In this document: positions 49,443 to 57,120 of the stretch, one piece after another | How positions within the stretch are numbered: position 1 is the first letter of the stretch | Layout of the letters: each line of letters starts with the position of its first letter | NCBI GenBank assembly: GCA_913058245.1 | Contig: CAJXQJ010000010.1 | Span: 1 to 64,000, forward strand | Length of the DNA: 64,000 nucleotides | Direction of reading: 5' to 3' | DNA from: an uncultured Colwellia sp. | GTDB taxonomy: Bacteria; Pseudomonadota; Gammaproteobacteria; Enterobacterales; Alteromonadaceae | Notes under the pieces: model-generated | The model's database searches: none | Seen by the model: only the letters and a program-made list of their open reading frames with translations | What the model was told of the DNA's origin: nothing | Translations under genes and position numbers: made by a program

Positions 49443-50690
49443 ATGATTACGTTTTATCAACAAAAAGAAAATATTTCCGCAACTGTTCGAGAGCAAAGTT
49501 TATTTTCCCAGCTACCTGAGTTTATTGATTTTGTTAAACAGCATTCAAGTTACTATCAAGGGCTACTGGCAAGTTTCGATGCCAATGCTGTTGATTCTAG
49601 AGCGCAACTTGCAAAACTGCCTATTACGCGAAAATCAGATTTACTGCGCTTACAAAAACAGCGACCACCGCTAGCAGGTTTAAATACTGAAAATGGCACA
49701 ATTAGTCGAATTTTCCAATCGCCAGGGCCAATTTACGACCCCGAAAATTGTCAGCAAGATTGGTGGCGTATGGGACAAGCATTTAATGCTGCTGGTTTTA
49801 TTAGTGGTGATTTAGTGCAAAATTGTTTGTCTTACCACTTAACCCCGGGCGGCTTTATTCTTGATTCTGGTGCACGAGCTTGTGGTTGCACAGTTATTCC
49901 GGCAGGGCCAGGGCAAACCGAACAGCAACTAGACATTATAGAGGATTTAAAGCCACAAGGTTATTGCGGAACACCTTCATTTCTAAATATTTTACTGACA
50001 AAAGCACAACAGCAAGAACGTGATATTAGTAGCCTTAAAAAGGCTTTAGTAACGGGTGAAGCATTGCCAGCAGCGCTGCGTGAAGAGTTTACTGATGCTG
50101 GCATTAATGTTTTGCAAGCTTATGCGACGGCTGACATTGGCTTGATTGCATATGAAAGTATTGCCGATGATGGTTTAATTATCGCCGAAGACTTAATTGT
50201 TGAAATTGTTCGCCCCGGCAGTTTGGAACCGGTTGCAGACGGTGAAGTTGGTGAAGTGGTTGTTACCAGTTTTAATAAAGACTACCCATTAATTCGCTTT
50301 GCTACTGGCGATTTATCGGCAATTAAACTCGGTGAAAGTGCTTGTGGCAGAACCAATATGCGAATTAAAGGTTGGTTAGGCAGGGCGGATCAAACCACTA
50401 AGGTAAAAGGTATGTTTGTTCATCCAGAGCAAATAGAACGAGTACGATTAAGTGTTGAAAAGGTTAATAAAGTACGACTAACGGTTACCCAAAATAATCA
50501 TCAAGATAAAATGCATTTGCAGTGTGAGTTTGATAAGGAAAATAATTCAGAACAAGCTGTTCAAGATTTATTGTTTCAACTAGAAAACAATCTTAAAAAA
50601 TTCACCAAACTTAATGGTAGTGTTGAGCTTGTCAATCTTGGTGGTTTGTTAAATGACGGGAAAGTTATTGATGATAAAAGAATTATTTAA
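49443..50690 (+). CDS. PaaK-like adenylate-forming ligase
   Basis: A 415-aa protein related to phenylacetate-CoA ligases. It has PITRKSDLLRLQKQRPPLAGL, FQSPGPIYDPE in place of the usual Ser/Thr/Gly-rich AMP-binding loop, GYCGTPSFLNIL, the A5-like QAYATADIGLIAYES and the C-terminal FATGDLSAIK and GRADQTTKVKGMFVHPEQIERV. The altered P-loop may be a subfamily trait rather than damage, since everything else is intact. It is the second ligase of the transport cluster. No clear ribosome binding site; a hexanucleotide repeat lies just upstream. Confidence 0.82.
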   Translation: MITFYQQKENISATVREQSLFSQLPEFIDFVKQHSSYYQGLLASFDANAVDSRAQLAKLPITRKSDLLRLQKQRPPLAGLNTENGTISRIFQSPGPIYDPENCQQDWWRMGQAFNAAGFISGDLVQNCLSYHLTPGGFILDSGARACGCTVIPAGPGQTEQQLDIIEDLKPQGYCGTPSFLNILLTKAQQQERDISSLKKALVTGEALPAALREEFTDAGINVLQAYATADIGLIAYESIADDGLIIAEDLIVEIVRPGSLEPVADGEVGEVVVTSFNKDYPLIRFATGDLSAIKLGESACGRTNMRIKGWLGRADQTTKVKGMFVHPEQIERVRLSVEKVNKVRLTVTQNNHQDKMHLQCEFDKENNSEQAVQDLLFQLENNLKKFTKLNGSVELVNLGGLLNDGKVIDDKRII

Positions 50691-50777
50691 TGAGGTCTTG
50701 AAAAAATAATATACATAACATAAGTTTAATATTTGATTTATTTTACATATATACAATTTTTTATAAAGGAAGTTTTA

Positions 50778-51278
50778 ATGTCGAATGATGCCTTTCAAGA
50801 CTGTTACCCTGATGATCTTAGCCACTGTTATGGCTGCGGTAAGAACAATATAGACGGCCATCAATTGAAAAGTTTTTGGCATACTGAAGGTGGTCTTATT
50901 AGTAATAAAGGATCGGAAAAAACCATTGCCCACTTTATACCAGAACAATGCCATACCGCTATTCCTGGGTTTGTTTATGGTGGTTTAATCGCATCACTCA
51001 TTGATTGCCATGGCACAGGCAGTGCTGCAGCTATGGCTTTTCGTCAGGCTAATCGTCCAATGGGTACTGAACCAGCACTACGCTTTGTTACCGCCGCGTT
51101 AAATGTTAGTTATTTGGCGCCTACACCTATGGGGACTGAGCTTGAACTAATTGGCACGTTTAGCGAAGTTAAAGAAAGAAAAGTTGTTGTTGAAATAACG
51201 GTATCTGCTGGCGATGTTATTTGTGCGAAAGGTACAGTAGTGGCGGTAAAAATGCCTGAATCTATGCAGCTTAATTAA
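50778..51278 (+). CDS. PaaI-like hotdog thioesterase
   Basis: About 166 aa from the ATG at 50778 (AAGGA upstream). It has an N-terminal CYGCGKNNIDGHQLKSFW motif with paired cysteines and the hotdog core (GFVYGGLIASLIDCHGTGSAAAMA...ALRFVTAALNVSYLAPTPMGTELELIGTF). PaaI-type enzymes hydrolyse aromatic or short acyl-CoA thioesters and rescue trapped CoA. Its place after two ligases suggests it relieves dead-end CoA esters of the imported substrate. Confidence 0.85.
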   Translation: MSNDAFQDCYPDDLSHCYGCGKNNIDGHQLKSFWHTEGGLISNKGSEKTIAHFIPEQCHTAIPGFVYGGLIASLIDCHGTGSAAAMAFRQANRPMGTEPALRFVTAALNVSYLAPTPMGTELELIGTFSEVKERKVVVEITVSAGDVICAKGTVVAVKMPESMQLN

Positions 51279-51529
51279 TATTGAACTGCATAAGGAGATG
51301 TTTTCATTCTAAGTGATTAATTTTACATTATTCTAATGATGTAAATTAACTAGAACTAAATACTTATTGAATTTAATGCTGTAACTAGCTTTTCAGCTAG
51401 CCATATTATGATAGCTATAATTAGCTCTCTTGTTATTATGTCTGCGATTTTAAAAAATTTTATAGCTATTTTTTAACAATAGTCACATAGTTAGCTATTG
51501 AAACTACCTCTAATGACAAAGGAATTGAC

Positions 51530-51904
51530 ATGAAAGTTTTATTAGCTGTCTTTATATTTATTTTATGTGGCTGTTCTTCAATTAAATTTAATAGTAACGG
51601 TGGCGAATACGTTATAAATAAAATTGAAAACAACATTCGAAAGAGTGGTGTTAAAAGGTACACAAATTATGAAGTGTGGGAGCTAGGGGCTTCACAAATC
51701 GGTCATGTAGAGTCTGAGTATTGCCAAGTAGATTTAAGGGATAATAAACCTAATCAGCATGCGTTAATCAGTTCATTAGAAGTTAAAGCTCAGCTAATTG
51801 GTGGTAATGCATTGGTTTTTGATTCGTGCTTTGTTAATACCACAACGGCTAGTTGTCACAACTACACTAAGTGTCAAGGCATGGCATATCTAGTTAAATA
51901 TTAA
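51530..51904 (+). CDS. rcsF: RcsF-like outer membrane lipoprotein
   Basis: A 124-aa lipoprotein with a short signal peptide and lipobox LCGC (lipidated Cys15). The C-terminal domain has C65, C100, C109 and C115, whose spacings (35, 9, 6) equal those of E. coli RcsF C74, C109, C118 and C124, which form two non-consecutive disulphides. The GGNALVFDSC...CHNYTKCQGMAYLV stretch also parallels NAVLLHSC...CYRQAVCIGSAL. RcsF senses envelope stress for the Rcs phosphorelay in enterics. No Rcs kinase genes occur in this window. Confidence 0.85.
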   Translation: MKVLLAVFIFILCGCSSIKFNSNGGEYVINKIENNIRKSGVKRYTNYEVWELGASQIGHVESEYCQVDLRDNKPNQHALISSLEVKAQLIGGNALVFDSCFVNTTTASCHNYTKCQGMAYLVKY

Positions 51905-51932
51905 ATTTTATCGCTTTTCTAAAATAAGTTAC

Positions 51933-51958
51933 TAGCCTGCTGTCAAAATGGCAGGCTA
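51933..51958. terminator. Hairpin between rcsF and the secreted paralogue pair
   Basis: TAGCCTGC and GCAGGCTA pair around a 10-nt loop between convergent genes. T runs are weak on both strands, so termination is plausible but not certain. Confidence 0.45.
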
Positions 51959-51989
51959 ATAAACAGTGAAAAAACTTTAAAAGTTATCG

Positions 51990-52514
51990 TTATTTTTCTA
52001 CGCTCAGGGTCTGTTTGAGTTCATTATAAACTTTAAATAACTCTTGAAGCTCTGGATCTTCAAGTAATTTTTTTTTCATATCATCAAGCTGAGCACGACG
52101 TTTAGGAGCAACCATTGCGATGATGTGTTTTCGTGATTTGAGTCTTAACGCACCTTTCGCTAAAACGCTTGGATCTGTCCAAGCGAGCTGAGTCATTTCT
52201 CTTATTTGATCTTTATAGAATACCGGCTCACAAACTCTTTTCTTTATGTGGCTACCCGTTGCAGCACGAGCCTCACATAGCACTTTGTACTCATCTTTCT
52301 CTGCTAATTGATTATAAATATCAAAAAATTGCCCCTGTAAGCTGAGCATTTTTTTCGCAGTAATATGCTTTGATGGCAGTGAGGTACCATAAACCTCGAT
52401 AACTTCTGTAGGTTGTTTTGCTGTTGATTGATTAGCACTGCTATAGGTTGTAGCTGAAGCAGAAATTGAGAGTAAAAACACCAGTGAGCTAACTGTTTTG
52501 TATATTAGTTTCAT
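51990..52514 (-). CDS. Secreted protein, tandem paralogue B
   Basis: Not recognised. A 174-aa protein with a signal peptide (MKLIYKTVSSLVFLLSISASA). The mature domain has an N-terminal VIEVYGTSLPSKHITAKKML segment, two cysteines (C80 and C95, likely a disulphide) and a Lys/Glu-rich helical C terminus. It is a duplicate of the gene at 52577-53101, with identical protein sequence from about residue 46 to 111 and again at 133-168. Periplasmic or surface location is expected. Confidence 0.75.
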   Translation of the reverse strand: MKLIYKTVSSLVFLLSISASATTYSSANQSTAKQPTEVIEVYGTSLPSKHITAKKMLSLQGQFFDIYNQLAEKDEYKVLCEARAATGSHIKKRVCEPVFYKDQIREMTQLAWTDPSVLAKGALRLKSRKHIIAMVAPKRRAQLDDMKKKLLEDPELQELFKVYNELKQTLSVEK

Positions 52515-52576
52515 TTTAAGTCCTTTTAGATTCTGTTGTTAATTTCACCATTGCTAATAGATAGTTACCATTAATA

Positions 52577-53101
52577 TTATTCTTGGTTATCTAAGGTTTG
52601 TTTGAGCTCATTGTAAACTTTAAATAACTCTTGAAGCTCTGGATCTTCAAGTAATTTTTTTTTCATATCATCAAGCTGAGCACGACGCTTAGGGGCAACC
52701 ATTGCAATGTTGTATTTTTTTGTTTTGAGTCTAATAACACCCTTACGCATTACGTTCGGATCTGACCATGCCAATTGTGTCATTTCTCTTATTTGGTCTT
52801 TATAGAATACCGGTTCACAAACCCTTTTCTTTATGTGGCTACCCGTTGCAGCACGAGCCTCACATAGCACTTTGTACTCATCTTTCTCTGCTAATTGATT
52901 ATAAATATCAAAAAACTGCCCCTGTAAGCTGAGCATTTTTTTCGCAGTAATATGCTTTGACGGCAGTGCGGTACCATAAACATCAATAACTTCTATTGGT
53001 TGTTTTGACGCTGATTGGCTAGTATTGCTATAGGTTGTAGCTGAAGCAGGAATTGATATTAAAAATATTAGAAAGCTAGCTGTTTTGTATATTTGTCGCA
53101 T
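52577..53101 (-). CDS. Secreted protein, tandem paralogue A
   Basis: Not recognised. 174 aa with signal peptide (MRQIYKTASFLIFLISIPASA). Same architecture as the copy 62 nt downstream. Divergence is concentrated in the signal peptide, residues 24-45, about 112-132 and the last few residues. Near-identical DNA in the centre (for example 52835-52950 against 52248-52363, offset 587) points to recent duplication or gene conversion. Confidence 0.75.
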   Translation of the reverse strand: MRQIYKTASFLIFLISIPASATTYSNTSQSASKQPIEVIDVYGTALPSKHITAKKMLSLQGQFFDIYNQLAEKDEYKVLCEARAATGSHIKKRVCEPVFYKDQIREMTQLAWSDPNVMRKGVIRLKTKKYNIAMVAPKRRAQLDDMKKKLLEDPELQELFKVYNELKQTLDNQE

Positions 53102-53285
53102 TTTAAAGTCCTTTTATGAAAATGTTATAGATTAATATTTAATCTATATGGTAATTGTTGATAAAGCAATAAAGTGCTTATTTATTAATTTTTTATAACG
53201 CTATTTTATTAATAATGTCATCTTAGCTTTTGACAGCCACAGTGATAGGTATTATTGTTTTGAAAAAAATAACGATAAGAAATAA

Positions 53286-54035
53286 ATGGACTTTATTAAT
53301 CAACCTGACTGCTTGAATTGTGGCTCGCCTTTAAATACTGAGTATTGTGGTCAATGTGGACAAAAAAAAGCACAACGTATTACTTTTAAACATTTAATCG
53401 CTCTAGTGCAGCGTGGCACCTTAGAGCTTCGCTCGCCATTTTTACAAACAATCATAGGGCTAACAGTAAGACCTGCAGATACTTGCCGTGAGTATTTAGA
53501 CGGCAAGAGAGCTAAGTATTTTAACCCAGCTAAATATGCTTTTTGGTTAACCACTTTTGCGATATTACTTGCGTCATACTTAAATATCAGTTTAGTTGAA
53601 TCTAGCTTACAAGGCTTTACTTCAGAAAATCTTGCTTCTGAACGCTTCGATACATTTAAAGCCATTCTCGAAAATGGTTTAATTTATTTTTTCTTTATTA
53701 GTGCTTTTCTAATGGCAATGGCTTCTAGATTAGTCTTTAGAAAAGAAAAATATAACTTATTTGAGCTCTACGTCGTTTACTTGCTACTAAATGGTCACTT
53801 AACACTTTTATCTTATGGGTTGTTAATTTCTGGCCATTATAATGACTTATTTACTCAAATTGGATTGATGCTATTAGCAATTATTTACCCTGCTATTGTT
53901 ATTGCTCGTATTTACATGAAAGATGGTTTTTTTATCTATATAAAGTCATTTATTGCGGCCATTATTGGTTTCATTTTCGCAAGTATAACCTTTGGCTTCG
54001 TAGGTGGTTTAACCGCAGGTGTGTTAGGCATGTAA
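53286..54035 (+). CDS. DUF3667 membrane protein with zinc ribbon
   Basis: A 249-aa protein. A Cys4 zinc-ribbon-like motif (CLNCGSPLNTEYCGQCGQ, residues 9-26) is followed by the DUF3667 segment (RGTLELRSPFLQTIIGLTVRPADTCREYLDGKRAKYFNPAKYAFWLT) and about five membrane helices. Family function is unknown. It stands alone between the secreted paralogues and ycaO. Confidence 0.85.
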   Translation: MDFINQPDCLNCGSPLNTEYCGQCGQKKAQRITFKHLIALVQRGTLELRSPFLQTIIGLTVRPADTCREYLDGKRAKYFNPAKYAFWLTTFAILLASYLNISLVESSLQGFTSENLASERFDTFKAILENGLIYFFFISAFLMAMASRLVFRKEKYNLFELYVVYLLLNGHLTLLSYGLLISGHYNDLFTQIGLMLLAIIYPAIVIARIYMKDGFFIYIKSFIAAIIGFIFASITFGFVGGLTAGVLGM

Positions 54036-54180
54036 GTAAGTCTTGGTTCTTGATAATCGAAATAATACGTCGAATAACGCAATTTATTGAATTAACCCAA
54101 GACTATTGCCGAGAAAAAAACGATAATTAGCGCCATTAAGAATATTTTGCTGTTTTAGCAGTTTTGCGTGGATACCGTTA

Positions 54181-56361
54181 ATGGAAATCAAAGTTAATTT
54201 TCTCGACAATTTGAAAGTTGAAGCTAAATTTGACGACTTTACAGTCGTCGCCGACCAACCTATTCGTTATAAAGGGGATGGCTCAGCGCCTGGCCCGTTT
54301 GATTATTTCCTTGCATCTTCTGCCATGTGTGCAGCGTATTTTGTTAAGGTATATTGTAATTCTAGAGATATTCCTACCGAGAATATTCGTTTATCACAAA
54401 ATAATATTGTTGATCCTGAAAATCGTTATAACCAAATTTTCCAAATTCAGGTGGAATTACCAGAAAGTGTTTCAGAAAAAGACCGTTTAGGTATTATGCG
54501 TTCAATTGACCGCTGTACCGTTAAAAAAGTTGTGCAAACGGGGCCTGAATTTAAAGTTGATATAGTTGAAAACTTAGAAGAAGACGCACAAGCTATGTTA
54601 ATGGGTCACACTGAAAGTGACGCTAGCACATTTATCCTAGGTAAAGACTTACCGTTAGAAGAAACAATAGCCAATATGACCGCACTTTTAGCTGACCTAG
54701 GCATGAAAATCGAAATTGCGTCATGGCGTAATATAGTGCCTAACGTATGGTCATTACATATTCGTGATGCAGCATCGCCGATGTGTTTTACTAATGGTAA
54801 AGGGGCTACTAAAGAAAGTGCTTTATGTTCGGCGTTAGGTGAATTTATTGAACGCTTAAACTGTAATTTCTTTTATAACGACCAGTTTTTGGGTCAAGAA
54901 ATTGCCAATAGTGATTTTGTTCACTACCCCAACGAAAAGTGGTTTAAGCTGACGGAAAGTGATGAACTACCTAAAGGTATTCTCGATGATTATTGCTTAG
55001 AGATATACAATCCTGATGATGAGTTGCGCGGTTCACACTTAATTGATACCAATTCAGGTATGGCTGAACGCGGCATTTGTGCTATTCCTTATCAGCGTCA
55101 ATCAGATGGTGAAACAGTCTATTTCCCGTCTAATCTGATTGAAAACCTTTTCTTAAGTAACGGTATGAGTGCCGGGAATAACTTAGCTGAAGCGCAAGTT
55201 CAGTGTTTATCTGAAATATTCGAACGTGCGGTTAAACGGCAAATTATTGAACAAGAAATTGTTTTACCTGATGTACCGAAAAGCGTGCTAGAAAAGTACC
55301 CAAGTATTTTAGCTGGTATTGACGCTTTAGAAGAGCAAGGCTTCCCTGTTGTAGTGAAAGATGCCTCATTAGGCGGTCAATTTCCGGTGATGTGTGTGAC
55401 TTTAATGAACCCTAGAACCGGTGGTGTATTCGCTTCATTTGGTGCTCACCCAAGTTTCGAGGTTGCTTTAGAGCGTAGCTTAACTGAGTTGCTGCAAGGC
55501 AGAAGCTTTGAAGGCTTAAATGACGTACCTAAGCCTACATTTAACAGTATGGCAGTGACTGAGCCTGAAAACTTTGTTGAGCATTTTATTGACTCAACGG
55601 GTGTTATTTCTTGGCGCTTCTTTAGTTCACAACATGACTTTGAGTTTTCGGAATGGGACTTCTCAGGTACAACTGAAGAAGAAAACGCTGCCTTATTTAC
55701 TATTATGGAAAGCTTAGGTAAAGAAGTTTATGTTGCTGTGTTTGATCAGCTCGGAGCAACCGCATGTCGCATGTTAGTGCCGGACTATTCTGAAGTTTAC
55801 CCGGTTGAAGATCTTATTTGGGATAACACCAATAAAGCACTTCTTTACCGTGCAGATATCCTTAACCTTCATATTCTTGACGACGATGCTCTAGAAAATT
55901 TGGTAACACGTTTAGAAGATAGCCAGCTAGATAATTACATTGATATCAGAACCTTAATCGGTATTGAGTTTGATGAAAATACCGTATGGGGCCAATTAAC
56001 CATTCTTGAATTGAAAATTCTCATTTACTTAGCTCTTGGTGCCTTAGAAGATGCAACTGAACTAGTGGAAGAGTTTTTACAGTTTAATGACAATACTGTT
56101 GCTCGCGGCTTATTCTATCAAGCAATGCACGCGGTACTAGAAGTTGAATTAGATGAAGAAATGGAGCTTGAACACTTTATTGAGAACTTCAATAGAATGT
56201 TTGGTAAAGAGATCATGGAAAATGTTGTTGGCTCAATTACTGGCGAAGTAAAGTTCTTTGGTTTAACAAAAACCAGCATGAAATTAGAAGGTTTAGATAA
56301 GCATCAACGATTAATTGAAAGCTATAAAAAACTACATCAAGCACGTGCAAAAGTTCAGTAA
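54181..56361 (+). CDS. ycaO: OsmC-YcaO fusion protein
   Basis: A 726-aa protein. Residues 1-140 form an OsmC-like domain (GDGSAPGPFDYFLASSAMCAAYFVKVYC). From about residue 150 it aligns by eye with E. coli YcaO (FILGKDLPLEETIANM, ASWRNIVPNVWSLHIRDA, CFTNGKGATKESALCSALGEFIERL, SNGMSAGNNLAEAQVQCLSEIFER, ASFGAHPSFEVALERSLTELLQG), covering the ATP-binding YcaO core and the C-terminal TPR-like region. E. coli YcaO lacks the OsmC part and assists beta-methylthiolation of ribosomal protein S12. There is no azole-peptide precursor or dehydrogenase nearby, so RiPP synthesis is unlikely. Confidence 0.92.
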   Translation: MEIKVNFLDNLKVEAKFDDFTVVADQPIRYKGDGSAPGPFDYFLASSAMCAAYFVKVYCNSRDIPTENIRLSQNNIVDPENRYNQIFQIQVELPESVSEKDRLGIMRSIDRCTVKKVVQTGPEFKVDIVENLEEDAQAMLMGHTESDASTFILGKDLPLEETIANMTALLADLGMKIEIASWRNIVPNVWSLHIRDAASPMCFTNGKGATKESALCSALGEFIERLNCNFFYNDQFLGQEIANSDFVHYPNEKWFKLTESDELPKGILDDYCLEIYNPDDELRGSHLIDTNSGMAERGICAIPYQRQSDGETVYFPSNLIENLFLSNGMSAGNNLAEAQVQCLSEIFERAVKRQIIEQEIVLPDVPKSVLEKYPSILAGIDALEEQGFPVVVKDASLGGQFPVMCVTLMNPRTGGVFASFGAHPSFEVALERSLTELLQGRSFEGLNDVPKPTFNSMAVTEPENFVEHFIDSTGVISWRFFSSQHDFEFSEWDFSGTTEEENAALFTIMESLGKEVYVAVFDQLGATACRMLVPDYSEVYPVEDLIWDNTNKALLYRADILNLHILDDDALENLVTRLEDSQLDNYIDIRTLIGIEFDENTVWGQLTILELKILIYLALGALEDATELVEEFLQFNDNTVARGLFYQAMHAVLEVELDEEMELEHFIENFNRMFGKEIMENVVGSITGEVKFFGLTKTSMKLEGLDKHQRLIESYKKLHQARAKVQ

Positions 56362-56390
56362 ACTTTTTTCGAGTATTATTATGTAATCAT

Positions 56391-56426
56391 GTTGACACGT
56401 ATGAACGTGTCAACTTGTTGCATTTT
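56391..56426 (+). terminator. Probable terminator of ycaO
   Basis: GTTGACACGT and ACGTGTCAAC form a perfect 10-bp stem with a 4-nt loop 30 nt after the ycaO stop. The downstream T-rich stretch is interrupted (TTGTTGCATTTTT). Confidence 0.6.
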
Positions 56427-56515
56427 TCTAGCTAAGTGGCGTGGTTATTCATTTTAAATAGCTGTAACTAGGCAAAAATGTCTAAATATAAATTCAAAAC
56501 GATAAGGAGTTTGTT

Positions 56516-57025
56516 ATAAAATCACTATTTCAAAGCGCTTCATTTTTTGTTTTATTAGGTGTCAGCACAATATACGGTTTTCTATCGTTAGCCACCGAAA
56601 TGGGCTTAGCAATTCTAGCTGGCGCACTAGGTTTAGCATTTTCAAATATTGATAAAATATCGAAGTTTAAAGGTGCTGGTTTTGAGGCTGAGATGAACAT
56701 GGTACATACTATGTTAGAGAATCAAACCGAACCCTCTATCGAGCAGAAAGAGCAAGCCAAAGCACAGGCAGAACTAACCCACGACGAAAACTGCATTTTA
56801 GTGTGCTTGCAACAAGCCGGTTATACTTGGCGGTATGCTAAAACAATTGCAAGTGAAACTGGAATCAGTCAAGCACAAACTGGCGCTTACCTTCACACCT
56901 TGATGGCGCGAGGGATCACAAAAAATGGCAAAGGAACAAATGGCGAAATATGGTCGATTACTGCGTTAGGGAAAAGCGTTCAGCAGCAGTATTTATCGAA
57001 AATTGAACAAAATAAAAAAACATAA
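56516..57025 (+). CDS. Membrane-anchored winged-helix-like protein with an abnormal start
   Basis: The first in-frame ATG is at 56600 and gives 141 aa, but it has no ribosome binding site. An excellent AAGGAG at 56504-56509 is followed 6 nt later by ATA AAA TCA, in frame with the ORF. Reading from this ATA adds 28 residues (KSLFQSASFFVLLGVSTIYG...), making the first of two membrane helices. The C-terminal half (NCILVCLQQAGYTWRYAKTIASETGISQAQTGAYLHTLMARGI) looks like a winged helix. Either a rare ATA start, a mutated ATG, or a frameshift with the 13-codon ORF at 56479-56519 explains this. Function unknown. Confidence 0.6.
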   Translation: MKSLFQSASFFVLLGVSTIYGFLSLATEMGLAILAGALGLAFSNIDKISKFKGAGFEAEMNMVHTMLENQTEPSIEQKEQAKAQAELTHDENCILVCLQQAGYTWRYAKTIASETGISQAQTGAYLHTLMARGITKNGKGTNGEIWSITALGKSVQQQYLSKIEQNKKT

Positions 57026-57120
57026 ATTGTTTAATCTGATTTTTTATCCAAAACTCAATCAATGTAGCATTAAGCTTCTTAACCTATAAAATTAACATCT
57101 ATCATTGGAATATGTAAGAC

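Noticed and set aside
54181..56361. YcaO as a sign of a RiPP (thiazole/oxazole peptide) cluster
   Set aside because: The protein follows the E. coli YcaO plan with an OsmC domain, and no precursor peptide, dehydrogenase, protease or exporter lies beside it.
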